From NCBI GenBank assembly GCA_033807775.1, contig CM066327.1, positions 75,274,795-75,338,794 on the forward strand: 64,000 nt of DNA, in the 5' to 3' direction. The translations under genes and the position numbers were made by a program. The notes beneath the pieces are model-generated. The model had not been told where the DNA came from and made no database searches. It was given only the letters and a program-made list of their open reading frames with translations. The first letter of the stretch is position 1. The number at the start of each line of letters is the position of its first letter. The stretch is from Saussurea involucrata (taxonomy: Eukaryota; Streptophyta; Magnoliopsida; Asterales; Asteraceae). Shown here piece after piece: positions 44,485 to 55,500 of this stretch.

Positions 44485-44812
44485 ATTTCGAGATTTACGA
44501 AAAAACTCAAATCTCAATCCTTAGGATGCTACTACAATTTTTGGATTTCCTTTTATATACATATAAATACAAATTTAGAGTTTAAACTTTTAGGTTGGCC
44601 AAAATGAGCCAGCAACATGAGTTTAGAGGATCGGCTAAAATAAACCTACCACATTAGGTGCTACAAGGACATATCAACCTTCATTTATATATCCATAATT
44701 TTTGTATTTCTATCAATGTGGGATACACAAACTCAACGACAATTTAAGAAATGGGGAATTCTTAATTTTAAGATGCCATCTCTTCTTTTGGGTTTTCCTT
44801 ATAGATATATAT
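44485..44812. other. AT-rich intergenic stretch
   Basis: Contains another diverged CAATGTGGGATACACAAACTCAAC copy (about 44712-44740). Nothing else recognised. Confidence 0.4.
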
Positions 44813-44820
44813 ATCTCTCT

Positions 44821-45050
44821 AGGGGAAGACTATTTTGAAACCCTCCAAAAGGTTGAAACCCTTGAAACCCACTTCATCACCATTGATCTAAAAATTTGAC
44901 GGTTGAGATCAAGTGAGAGATAATGCACGATCCACTAACCTTAATTTTAGGAGATTATTTGCTTGATCTCAACCGTTAAATTTTTAGATCAATGGTGATG
45001 AAGTGGGTTTCAAGGGTTTCAACCTTTGAGAGGGTTTCAAATTATCCTCC
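44821..45050. mobile_element. Fold-back MITE, possibly hAT-type
   Basis: The first ~95 bp (AGGGGAAGACTATTTTGAAA...) and last ~85 bp are reverse complements, both containing GGTTGAAACCCTTGAAACCC and GATCTAAAAATTTGACGG-like sequence, so the 230-bp unit folds almost completely. Flanks ATCTCTCT (44813-44820, 45051-45058) suggest an 8-bp hAT duplication, but they lie in a CT microsatellite, so the class is uncertain. Confidence 0.6.
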
Positions 45051-45148
45051 ATCTCTCTCTCTCTATATATATATAGAGTCATTGATTGAATAGGAGATGA
45101 AAAACTTGGTTGAGGGATTTGGAAAAGAACAAGGATGTATAAGATTTT

Positions 45149-46469
45149 GAGTAAATTACACTTTTGGTCCATGTGGTTACAAATTTGGTCACCATGGTTG
45201 TCGTTTTGTTTCACTTTTGGTCCCTTTGACTAACTTCCATCAAACAAGTCAGTTAACACAAGGGTATTTTAGTCTTTTATTATTTTCATTTATTTTAACT
45301 TAAAAATAATATTTATCAATCTATAATTATCAATATAGTATACTATTACTAAATATATAGACATTACTGTTGGGACACACCGCCACCAAGGTTGCTTCCC
45401 TCTCCACAATGTTGACCTATATGTCCTTTTCTCCATCATCTTCTACAATCACCTGTGAAACTCCACACCTGCAAAACCCAAATCTGCCTCTCTCTCTCTC
45501 TCTTGGGTATTGATTTGTGACTTACCACTGGTTCGGTGGCGGTCGCTTGTGGGTATTTACAATCAACAACACCGCCCCCTCCCACCTCTCCCCCTTTACC
45601 CCTCTGGTGCCTTTCACCCCCCTCGGTCAAAACCTACACATCAAAACTAGTTCCTCTGGAGCGGCGTATGCAACCTATACGTGAATCCATCAACAATATA
45701 ATAGACGACGTTTCAGATCCAGTCTATCAATGACATTTTCGGTCAACTTCTATCGTATGGTGCCTTGGGTGGTTTGTGGTTTTTAGATTCGATTTGCTTG
45801 TTGATATCGTTCCTCTGATTTTTGTGTTTGATTTGCTTTCTCAATTTGGGTTTTTTTCTGTTTGATCGACACCTGGTTTTCCGTAAGTATATGAGTTTTG
45901 CTTGAGTGTAATAAACCCAATAATTAACCTTAAATCGAAAAAATTGGTTATTGTTTCATTTGATTTGGTTGTTGAATTGTATTAGGTATTCAGGTATATA
46001 TATGAGTTTTGCTTTGTATGGGATTGAGGCTTCATCATGAGAGAATTCCATCGATGCAATTATGGTTCCTCATAGCCCAAACATAAATCTTATATGGGGT
46101 GAGATTTGGGTTCTGATTTTGATTGGGGTTGTATGTTGTTGTTCTTGGTGGTGGTGGTGGACTGATGGTTGTAGCCGGATTGTGATGATGGTTGTCTAAA
46201 TTAAAAATCAAAAAGGACAAAAAAGTTTAATAAAACAAAAAAGGTAAAAGATAAAGAGACATAAGTAAAAAGACCAAACTACCCTTTAATTTAATTGAGT
46301 TTTTTAACAGAGTTAACAAGCTAGGTCAAACCCGAAACAAAATGGGAATCATAGGGACCACATATGAAATAAAGTGGCAATCACAATGATCAAAATTGTA
46401 ATTAGTTCACAAGAGGGATAAGAGTTGATAATGAGTGATAACCACAGGGACCAAGAGTGTAATTTACTT
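45149..46469. mobile_element. Non-autonomous Mutator-like element with internal genic-looking sequence
   Basis: Inverted ends GAGTAAATTACACTTTTGGTCC... and ...GGGACCAAGAGTGTAATTTACTT with 9-bp flanks TAAGATTTT (45140-45148, 46470-46478). 1321 bp. The interior (about 45370-46150) is different in texture, GC-richer and C/T-rich, with stretches like plant gene 5' leaders (GATTTGCTTTCTCAATTTGGG). No transposase. It may be a Pack-MULE carrying host gene fragments, but no homologue is recognised. Confidence 0.8.
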
Positions 46470-46478
46470 TAAGATTTT

Positions 46479-47430
46479 TTAGTAACGGATGAGTGATTTT
46501 TTAATAATCGATGGAAAAGTAAAGAAAAGTAAACCAAGTGAAGGACAAAAGGAAAAAAAAGGGCTTAAAGCGCTTAAAAGAGGCCCCATCAAATGTTTTT
46601 TTTTGATATATATTGATAATGATATTGATATAATATAGAATAAGAAAAAAAATACGATTCCTTAGGCCAGAGGCTTATGCGAAGGTCCGATACAACATTA
46701 TCATCATCATAATTTAGGGGGTTCGATATACACGCAGATGAATTGGGGGAAGATTTGAACAAGAGTTTTTTGGATATGAAGCGATAACCCTAAAATTTGA
46801 TGCGAATAAAATGGTAAGTTTCAACCCTAGATATCGCCAATCGTATTCTGCATTCCTTTATTCTCTGTTTAACCCTAATTCCACCATTTGTTTTCTATTG
46901 TTTATGTTATGGATGAACCAAAGGATTCAAATGGATACGAGTCAGCTGAAGAAAACAATGGAGATTTGGAGAAATAAGAGGACTCTGTAGCAGCTCTTTG
47001 AACAACTTGGTAATGTTTGAATTCTTATACTTTTTTATTTGTGCCTACACTACAGAAGTTACATACTTTGTCCTTGGTAATGCTTATATCTTACGTAGAT
47101 CATCTGTTGTTTGCACATAAATCAATTTTTTTTATCAGTTTTCTTATTTATTCTTTTAATTCGCTCAATGAGCTTTAATTTGAGTGATTTGATGCTTACA
47201 TATGATCTTTTATCTGCAGTATAATTGTATAAAGGTTAATTGTTGAGACTCTGTTAATCAGTAAAACTTGTATCTATATTTTCTTTTTTGAAGGCTTGAT
47301 TATAGCTGCTTGTCAATCGTGATGGATAGGTTTATGTTGCTTATGGTCGTAAGTATTGAGCTACTCGATTTTTTTAATGATCAAATTTGTAGTTGTTAGT
47401 TTGTAGCATAATAATGACGAGAAACAATCT
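46479..47430 (+). other. Intergenic stretch with a possible host-gene relic
   Basis: At 46811-46819 the sequence ATG|GTAAGTT follows an A-rich leader, the pattern of plant genes whose first exon ends at the start codon. About 120 bp later ATGGATACGAGTCAGCTG opens a short frame (MDTSQLKKTMEIWRNKRTL) that hits TAG and then TTTGAACAACTTGGTAATG, which could be a splice donor. I do not recognise the protein; if real it is a broken fragment. The rest is AT-rich with no feature. Confidence 0.25.
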
Positions 47431-47439
47431 AGGCCTTGG

Positions 47440-47735
47440 GGTTCTCCCTATCTTTGTAGGAAGGAAGGGAAAGGAAAGGGTGGGAAAGTGGAGGAAAGTA
47501 AAAAAAAGTCGGTGTTCTCGAAATTTTTTTAGAAGGGAAAGGAAAGGAAACGGAAGGAAAATAATGATAATTTTTCTTCCAAAACTTTCCTCCCATTATA
47601 AAATATTTTTTAAGGGTATATTAGTAAAAACGACATATTTCCTTTTCTTTCTCTCATGTTTATGAACACGACAAATTATTTTTTTTCTTTCCTTTCCTTC
47701 CTTTTCATTCTCTTTGGGATTATTTGAGGTACGTT
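47440..47735. repeat. Purine-rich block followed by pyrimidine-rich block (fold-back-like)
   Basis: 47455-47570 is rich in GGAAAGG/GGAAGG and 47640-47715 in CCTTTCC/CTTTCCTTCC, roughly complementary, with GGGGTTCTCCC and TTCTCTTTGGGAT at the outer edges. This could be a decayed fold-back MITE; no target duplication is clear. Confidence 0.4.
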
Positions 47736-48644
47736 CAAGCTCGGGACACCCAAGGTTACCAAAAAAAGTTAATAATCACTATCAATATTTGTAAAAAATA
47801 AAACATAGGAATGGAGAAAAACTACTCTTCATCTTGGCCACATAAATCATCAACATCACAACAATCATTAGTAAAAATACGACCTTTAATTTGGTTCTTT
47901 ATGTTAAAAAAGTGTAGAGAGCTTTGGTAGATGAGGACTAGAAATTGCTGAATCAACTACTAAAGAAATAAAGCACAGGTGTATAATGAGTGTCTGGTGT
48001 GTGTTGGATGGATCAAATACACACCCAATGTCAACAACTTTCCACCATATGAGGAATCGACAAAAGGAGCAATCAAAATCAAAGATGCAATACTTCTAAA
48101 AAGTTGGATCAAGATTATGTTCCTAAAAACAAAAAAAAAACATTAGTAATAAAATCTGATTCTGTTCTGCTCCCTCCATTTAAATCCTTTTGGAACCCAA
48201 TATGCCTGGTCCACTCTACACAAATCTCACCCCAAGGGTCCTCATAAGCAATCAACTCTCTCTTAGGACAAACTCTCCATTCGCAACCACGACTATTACC
48301 AATAATTAGAAAACCAACAACATCTGTTCAAAACCTCAGATCAACCACAAACCAGAACTCAACCGCTGCAAAACTCTACAACGGACCAAAAAACAGAAAG
48401 GGAACAAAGGACCTCCCTGTTGGCTTCTCGGCTTCAAACTCAAGAAACAAACTAATAATGGTTTAGAATTATCCAAGAACCACCACTTTGCTTCCAAATC
48501 CAAATGGTCTAGAATGATATTTGGTTATTGAACTGGCTTATGTAAATTTGGTTTTTGTTATAAAAAATATAAATCTATTCGGCCATTTTAAATTTATACA
48601 ATGGTTAAATGTGTATAAGATACCGTGTTTGCTTTTCTTCTTTT
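47736..48644. other. Intergenic stretch
   Basis: No ORF over 60 codons, no inverted or tandem repeat that I can bound; possibly intron or flank of the transposase relic that starts at 48645. Confidence 0.35.
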
Positions 48645-49332
48645 CATATAGAAAGAATATTGAGCAAGATAAGACAGAGGGAATCTACAAGAAGAAATAG
48701 TAAAAACAATAATGTCCATGAAGAAAAGGGTTAGGCGTTTAACAAAATTAGTAAACTATATAGAAGTTTTGAAGATTCTAACGTTGAACAACGCATAAAA
48801 GACTTCGATGAATGAGGTAGATTTATAGGGAAATATATATCAGAATTTGCTAGTTATTTGGGTGACTTGGTACGACCAGATGTTGGACTTAGACATTTGG
48901 AATGGAGAAATGTGACATAAGATGTATAGGATAAGTTATGGAGTCGACAAAGATATACATCTACTAATTTCTATTTTCAAGGGTAATAACATCTTTGTTG
49001 TTAATTTTATTAAGTACATATGATTAACATACACTTGAATATTATGGTAGTGTTTTCATGAAATCGAAGAGTCAAGGATAAAAGACATGTCTTATCTTTG
49101 TGATTATTTGTGTGATTTTAGAAGAAAACTGTACGTAAAGTATATACTTTTAATATGGGTAAACCTGTGAAACTTGAAGTTGTTCCTAAACAATATTGTA
49201 CATATGAGGAAAAAGAACAATGAGACGAGTTCGTAAATTGGAGACTTTCTGATTAATTCAAGGTTTTACAATACACATTATTATTTTTATAGTCGTTTAA
49301 TTTATTAGTGTAAAATGTTGATGAATTTTCTT
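48645..49332 (+). pseudogene. CACTA transposase relic, left arm of a large palindrome
   Basis: Broken frames read FASYLGDLVRPDVGLRHLEWRNV and, further on, YCTYEEKEQ*DEFVNWRLSD, resembling the plant transposase (Ptta/En/Spm, Transposase_24-like) pattern of SYLG-LVR...W..V and W..FV..RLS. A splice-acceptor-like TTTTCATATAG lies at its start. Several stops and frameshifts. The same sequence occurs in inverted orientation at 49369-49907 plus 51036-51217. Confidence 0.55.
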
Positions 49333-49368
49333 TTATATGGCGTTGCAAGGGTGCCTTGCAATTCAGAT
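49333..49368. repeat. Centre of the palindrome, with hairpin TTGCAAGG-GTG-CCTTGCAA
   Basis: The short spacer between the arms itself contains a perfect 8-bp stem with loop GTG at 49343-49361. Confidence 0.7.
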
Positions 49369-49907
49369 AAAAAAATCATCAATAATTTAGACTAATAAAT
49401 ACAAATATAACGACAATAAATATAACATTGTAATTGTATAACCTTGAATTCATCCGAAAGTCTCCATTTTATAAAAACTCGTTCGACTGTTCTTGTTCCA
49501 CATACATACAATCTTGTTTAGGAACAATTTTCAGTTTTGTAGGTTTACCCCGGTATCAGAAGTATATACTTTATGTACAGTTTTTTTTCTTTCTAAAATC
49601 ACGTAAATAATCACAAAGATGAGACATGTCTTTTCTTCTTGACTCATCGGTTTCATAATAACGCTATCACAATATTTAGTTGTATGTTAATCAATGGTAC
49701 TTAACAAAAATCAACAATAACGATAATGTTAACCTTGAAAATAGAAATTAGTAGATGTAAACTGTTATCGATTCATATAACTCATCTTTCACCTCCTTTG
49801 TCGCCTTCTTCCATTCCAAGTGCCCAAGTCCAACATCTCGTCTTACCAAGTCATCCACATAACTAGGAAACTTTGATATATATATATATATATATATATA
49901 TTCCATT
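49369..49907 (-). pseudogene. CACTA transposase relic, right arm of the palindrome (inner part)
   Basis: Reverse complement of the left arm with roughly 80% identity by eye; on the minus strand it again reads PDEF-type WRLSDEFK sequence with stops. A (TA)n run and TSD of the hAT-type insertion interrupt the arm at 49908; the remaining outer part is at 51036-51217. Confidence 0.55.
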
Positions 49908-51027
49908 CTATGCTGTTAATATCGTATATCGGTGCCATATCGGTCAAGGACCGATATTCGATATCGGTGATATATCGGTCCAAGAATATCGGTTCATATA
50001 ATATTTTTTAGAAATATATATAATATATATATAATTATATAATATTATATATATATATATATGCATCCATAAACATATGATATGCTCATATGCATTAATT
50101 AAAATTTAAAAACATAGTTCAACATCAAAACATCAACGTAAATAAGGTTTCACAAAACAAAATAGGAAAAGTGTTCATGTCTCAAACGAGCTAATTGCAA
50201 TCAATAGGTTCGGCATCCGAGTCAACATCATCTAATACGTGCACTTCCTCGTTTATGTTAGCTTCCAAATCTTCCTCTTCTTCCCCTACATCTCCAATGA
50301 GGTCATCATCATCGTCATCCCTATAACGCTCCCTTTTACTTCTTGTGCTTGGCCCAACATGTTCATTACCTCCCATTGCTTCTTGTGCAATAAGCCCTTA
50401 AGCTGCAGTTCCTCATCATTCTTAAATTAAAAGAGATTCACAGGTTACCACAGGTTCGTGAACAGAAGAAGTGAAGAACAGGTTCGTGAACTGAAGAAGG
50501 TCAGCAGGTCAGCAGCAGCTTGGTTCGTGAACAGCAGCAGAGAAAAAGAATCTGCTGGGATGCTTGTTGGTTCGTGAGCAGATCAGCAGCAACTTGGTTC
50601 GTGAACAACAGAGAAAAAGAATCTGGGATTCTTGTTGCCTTGTTGGTTCGTGAGCAGATCAGAGAAGAAGTGAAGAAGAAGAAGTGAAGAACAGTAAAGA
50701 AAAGAAGAGTACGGGAAGAAAAGAGGGAAAAGGAAGGAAGGAAGCATTAAAACCTAACTAATAAATCAGTAAAAAACAGGAAAATAGCCTCATTAATAAA
50801 GCCCAAACCGTAAAGCCCAAAAAAAGTCCCAAAAAAAGTCCCCAAAAAAGTCAAAACGATATAGCAACGATATATCGGCCGATATATGAAACACAATATC
50901 GGCGATATATCGGTACATATCGGCGATATATCGCCCACCGATATAAATTCCGATATTTTGCAAAGAGATATCGCCCTATGTCCGATATCCGATATATCGC
51001 CGATATATCGCGATATTGACAGCATAG
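49908..51027. mobile_element. hAT-type deletion derivative inserted in the palindrome
   Basis: Inverted ends CTATGCTGTTAATATCG... and ...CGATATTGACAGCATAG with an 8-bp duplication ATTCCATT (49900-49907, 51028-51035), the hAT signature. Both subterminal regions are packed with ATATCGG/CCGATAT words (about 49920-50000 and 50860-51015), as for transposase binding sites of hAT elements. It keeps a transposase tail (50191-50376) and a GGTTCGTGAAC repeat block (about 50450-50660). 1120 bp; non-autonomous. Confidence 0.8.
50191..50376 (-). pseudogene. C-terminal tail of a hAT transposase
   Basis: 61 codons, MGGNEHVGPSTRSKRERYRD followed by an acidic run, resembling the tail after the dimerisation domain of plant BED/DUF659-type hAT transposases. 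A frameshift lies just upstream (minus strand LQLKG then IAQEAMGG). Too short to act; family assignment is from memory of the pattern. Confidence 0.45.
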
Positions 51028-51035
51028 ATTCCATT

Positions 51036-51217
51036 AAATCTACTCACTCATCAAAGTCTACTATGCGTTTCTCGCGGTGAGAATCTTCAAAATCTCTTTA
51101 TAGCTTTACTGATCTTGTCAAACCCTTGACCCTAATGCTTTCCCTATTTCTTCTTGTGGATTCCGTGTGTCTTCGTACTGTTTTTGCATGGCTTGCTCAT
51201 AATTCTCTGTTATATGG
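51036..51217 (-). pseudogene. CACTA transposase relic, right arm (outer part, beyond the hAT insertion)
   Basis: On the minus strand matches 48645-48830 of the left arm (CACAAGAAGAAATAG, TTTTGAAGATTCT, AACGCATA), and starts after an intron-end-like CCATATAACAG. Confirms that the hAT element split a once continuous inverted duplication. Confidence 0.5.
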
Positions 51218-51991
51218 AAGTTACAAAAATAAACATGGAATCTAATACACGTTAAACTAGTGTAAATTTTTTAATGAGACCATAAAATGAGAATTTTAAA
51301 TGGCTCCATAGATTTATACCTTTTGAAACAAAAACCAAATTTTAAATCAGATTGCAACTAGGTTCCAAATAGCATAAAATGTTTCAAATGGCATTTTAAA
51401 TTCCAAGGCCTAAACAAGAAGGCATGGTACCATGTGGAAATGGATGTTAAGATTGAGGCCAAACTAGACCTTCCTATCTTCTAAAAGCATCCAAATCCCA
51501 TATCGACATCGATGGCTAAACAAAGTAGCAAGGTGATGGCACAGCTAAATAAGCAACTCCAATTGCTTCAACTTATAATATTTGATGAGGTTACCTGTAA
51601 TGTTGTGCCCAATAAGGTTTCTCATGGCTTACTCAAGAAACCATGGTGATGTGATAGGTATGCATGTGCTACATAACGATCCTTTAAGTACATATTCTCT
51701 ATCTATATATTGGTTTCAAAGAGAATTACTTTGACATCGTTACCACCCCTATTAAGTTGTTAAGTATTCACTTGAACACAAGTCTAAAGTGGTTTTGTAC
51801 TTGTGTTGGTTCAATCCAAATCTTTAGTGCTATTTTGCCTAAAATCAAGCTACACCAGTGGCCTACTGCAGTTCTATACGATAACTTGTGACAAGTTAAG
51901 TGAATTACATAGACTTATGGCTTTCGCGTAGTATGGCATTAAGGGGTCAAATTATACACCTCTTTCTTTGATTGTTTGATGCATATTGGTA
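51218..51991. other. Intergenic stretch
   Basis: AT-rich single-copy-looking sequence; no ORF or bounded repeat seen. Confidence 0.4.
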
Positions 51992-52000
51992 GGAAAAATA

Positions 52001-53270
52001 GAGTAAATTACATATTTGGTCCCTGTGGTATAGTGGTTTTAACACTCTGGTCCCTAAAATGAAATAATTATGGCCTGCATCCTTGTGGTTTCCATTTTAT
52101 AACGTGTTGGGTCCCTAAAAGTCACGCCGTCCAAAATTGCTCCGTTAAACCACCCATGTGCACGGCACATGATGGGTATTTTGGTCATTTTATGCATTTT
52201 TCTCATTTTAAATTAAAAAAAAAAACTAAAAAAAAACAACTTAACAGTCCCTCTTTTTCACCACCACCACCACCCCACACCATCACCACCACACCACCAC
52301 ACCACCACCACCAAAACACAAATTACATAAAAAACACACAAATTACATAAAAAACACAAATCTTAGATCATTCCATATATCTAGATGAAGAACACCACAC
52401 AACCACATGTTTATGAAAATTGGAAAATGCATTCAAAAAGTTTTATACTAAAATCATGTAATTTAAATATACAAAATCTAAATCAAACAAAAACCCCTAA
52501 ATCTACATAAAAACAAACAAAAACCCTAAATCTAGATGCAGATGTGGATTGGATCTGGAATCTGGATCTAGCAGATGAAGAGAAGGAAGATGAAGAGATG
52601 AAGAGATGAAGAGATGAAGATGATCCTGCCTACAAGTTTCCGGCGACTTCTCCGGTCACCTCCACCACCGTCGAGACCTTTTGATTTTGAAACCTTTCGA
52701 AAACCCTAAATTTGTACAACGCAAACCCAGATTTGAAAACCCCAAAACCCAGAAAAATCAGTGTTCAACCTGGACGAGAAGAGTGTTGCTGGCGGGGTGG
52801 AGGGGGTTGGCGGCGATGGCGGTGTTGCTGGCGGTGTTTCAGGGATCGAACTACAGGGATGAAAAACCGTTGAACGCCGGCGTTTGCAGGGGGATGAAGA
52901 TGAAGACGATGGAGGCCGCCGGCGTTTGCAGGTGGAGGCTGCTGGCGTTTGCAGGGGGAAGAAGATGAAGACTATGGCGTTTGCAGACGATGGCGTTTGA
53001 TCCCTGTGGTTTAGTTTTAAGGTTTATAGTAAATTACATATTTGGTCCTTGTGGTTTAGTGGTTTTAAAGAATTAGGTGAAATGACATATTTGCCCATCT
53101 TGTGTCGTGCACATGGGTGGTTTAACGGAGCAATTTTGGACGGCATGACTTTTAGGGACCCAACACGTTATAAAATGGAAACCACAAGGATGCAGGCCAT
53201 AATTATTTCATTTTAGGGACCCAGAGTGTTAAAACCACTATACCACAGGGACCAAATATGTAATTTACTC
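52001..53270. mobile_element. Non-autonomous Mutator-like element, candidate Pack-MULE
   Basis: Inverted ends of ~150-170 bp (GAGTAAATTACATATTTGGTCC... and its complement ending at 53270) with 9-bp flanks GGAAAAATA (51992-52000, 53271-53279). The interior at about 52620-53000 is GC-rich (GGCGGGGTGG, CCGCCGGCG) unlike the surroundings, with an ORF 52681-52968 of 95 codons that shows no known domain. A second, direct copy of the end sequence (AGTAAATTACATATTTGGTCC) lies inside at about 53029-53070. Confidence 0.82.
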
Positions 53271-53279
53271 GGAAAAATA

Positions 53280-53633
53280 AGATAGATACAAGTTAAATTG
53301 TCTGACACACACTGTGTGCTTATGCCCGATTTCCTTTAAGTCTCTAGGATTGGAACCAAAGCAGGACCAAATAGTCTTGATATTCAACTACTAAGTTGTG
53401 GACTGCTGCTGTTGTCTATGGCCTCCACTGGACAGCTTTTGGAACTATATAGCAGGAGCACATAATCAGTTTTCAGTACAAAAACAGTGTGCCTGGTTCC
53501 TATTAGTTACCCTTTGGGCAAGGTTTGGAACTATCGTAGAAGCAAGAATGTGATAATTAGGGGTTGTTTACCAACTCAAAACAGGTTAGCATCACCACCC
53601 TTATAGCCTTACTTACCTTACCGGGTAAGATTC
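53280..53633. other. Intergenic stretch
   Basis: No feature recognised; ends in CTTACCTTACCGGGTAAG, a word also found after 54660. Confidence 0.4.
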
Positions 53634-53941
53634 TGTTATGTACCCACCTTAGGCCCAAGCCCATTTATAATTGGTATTCTAGAATAGTTAAGAAGGGGTA
53701 TTTTGGGTAGTTCTTAGAATAAATAACTAGTATAAGTAGGAGAGGGTGCAGGAAGGCTAGGCATGCAGAAAATTAGTGACTACTTTTGGGAGAGTTCTAG
53801 CACTCTCGAATTGCTAGAGGTTTTGGTATAGTCTGTATTGTCTTTCCATTTTCGTTCATTTTACTTGATTAAATCTAATTTAGCCAAGCATTTCCTCTCT
53901 ATTTCTGTGTTTGATTCACTGGGTTAAGCCGGTGCATAACA
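53634..53941 (+). mobile_element. Short 5' LTR (308 bp) of an undetermined LTR retrotransposon
   Basis: TGTTATGTACCC...GTGCATAACA, followed after two bases by TGGTATCAGGG (53944-53954), a slightly mutated initiator-Met-tRNA primer site. A gag-like frame follows. The 3' LTR is not seen and may lie in the N gap. Confidence 0.7.
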
Positions 53942-53966
53942 AATGGTATCAGGGTACTACGAGTCC

Positions 53967-54596
53967 ATGGACAGGGAATTGCAAATGTCCTATAGCGTGT
54001 TCGATTACATGGCTGAAGATCGGATTCTGTAGAAGGATGAATCCAGGAAGAAAGAGATGATCGATATCTAGTCCATTGTTGCCAACTTTAAGCAGCAGTT
54101 GCAAGACCAAATGACCATGTTCAATCAGAGAGTTGCAGAGATGATTCATGAAGAGGTATGTGCTATTCGATTCAAATCACGTTCCTACATTGCTAATTCG
54201 TCAAATCCAGGCAGTTCTCCATCATCGATGATCACATCTGGCATGTTTAACCCCACTGGTGAGGAGTCTGTCCAACCTCCTGATTTGAGCCAAGGTAACA
54301 TCAATGTCACAACATGTATTGGAAACGAGGAGGAGGGTATTCATGAACACGTTTTTGGTTTCACCAGTAAAACGAAATCAATTCCAGATCTCAGTATGGT
54401 CACGATGACAATTGAAGAAGAGGGAAGAGAAGCGGAGGAACAAAGAGAGAAGGAATTTCCGATAGAACGGAAGGAAGATCGATCAATTGAAGAAGGATCA
54501 CATAAATCCATGTTCAACGTCAGAGGCTACCAAGCGACGAAGGCAATTTCAATCGAAAATCCAGAATCGGGGGTTTTAGGTTTCTCCCAGACCTAG
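53967..54596 (+). pseudogene. gag: Decayed gag-like frame of the short-LTR element
   Basis: ATG at 53967 in the leader position opens a frame broken by two TAG codons (about 54030 and 54069), then open to 54596. The early part looks like a coiled-coil Gag start (FKQQLQDQMTMFNQRVAEMI) and is followed by Ser/Pro- and Glu-rich sequence. No zinc knuckle is visible. Ty3/Gypsy is likely but not proven. Confidence 0.45.
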
Positions 54597-55000
54597 AGCC
54601 AGATCCGCCTGATTTACATTCCCCTCCACGTCTGGTTGGTTTATGGATTGATTCGACCACCAGGCCCGGTTGGCTTACCGGTTCACTTACCTTATCGGAT
54701 GGCAAGGACTGAGAATCTTACCCGGTAAGAGCGGTGGCATTAAGTGAGGGCCAGGAATCTTATCCGGTAAGTGCTTACCGGCTAAATTGTTGCATACTAT
54801 GTCGTTTCTATGGACTAGAATCTTACCAGGTAAGGTAGTAAGAGCGTTGACTCTTACCCGTGAGCATTTGGGTATACGGCCCCTTGGTCTCTATGAAACT
54901 GCTGGCCAACGCCTTTTTATGTGTCCAATTGCTACAAGTCCTCATTTAGCGAGGTTTGTCCAATTAACAACAAATGTTGGTTGTATTCTATATTTCTATG
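54597..55000. other. Non-coding stretch with GGTAAG/ACCGG words before the gap
   Basis: CTTACC(G/A)GGTAAG-type palindromic words occur about six times between 54660 and 54870, like the arrays in the long LTRs. No gene is supported. Confidence 0.4.
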
Positions 55001-55500
55001 NNNNNNNNNNNNNNNNNNNNNNNNNNNNNNNNNNNNNNNNNNNNNNNNNNNNNNNNNNNNNNNNNNNNNNNNNNNNNNNNNNNNNNNNNNNNNNNNNNNN
55101 NNNNNNNNNNNNNNNNNNNNNNNNNNNNNNNNNNNNNNNNNNNNNNNNNNNNNNNNNNNNNNNNNNNNNNNNNNNNNNNNNNNNNNNNNNNNNNNNNNNN
55201 NNNNNNNNNNNNNNNNNNNNNNNNNNNNNNNNNNNNNNNNNNNNNNNNNNNNNNNNNNNNNNNNNNNNNNNNNNNNNNNNNNNNNNNNNNNNNNNNNNNN
55301 NNNNNNNNNNNNNNNNNNNNNNNNNNNNNNNNNNNNNNNNNNNNNNNNNNNNNNNNNNNNNNNNNNNNNNNNNNNNNNNNNNNNNNNNNNNNNNNNNNNN
55401 NNNNNNNNNNNNNNNNNNNNNNNNNNNNNNNNNNNNNNNNNNNNNNNNNNNNNNNNNNNNNNNNNNNNNNNNNNNNNNNNNNNNNNNNNNNNNNNNNNNN
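55001..55500. other. Assembly gap (500 N)
   Basis: Unknown sequence; the round length suggests a scaffold placeholder. It hides the end of the element C LTR and probably the rest of the short-LTR element. Confidence 0.95.

Noticed and set aside
44535..44540. Alternative right end of the third solo LTR at CTACTACA
   Set aside because: GGAGTTACA at 44479 gives a near-matching 5-bp flank (ACCAC/CCCAC) and better agrees with related LTR ends.
52681..52968. 95-codon ORF as a gene
   Set aside because: Inside a Mutator-like element, no domain, no conserved start; kept only as possible captured sequence.
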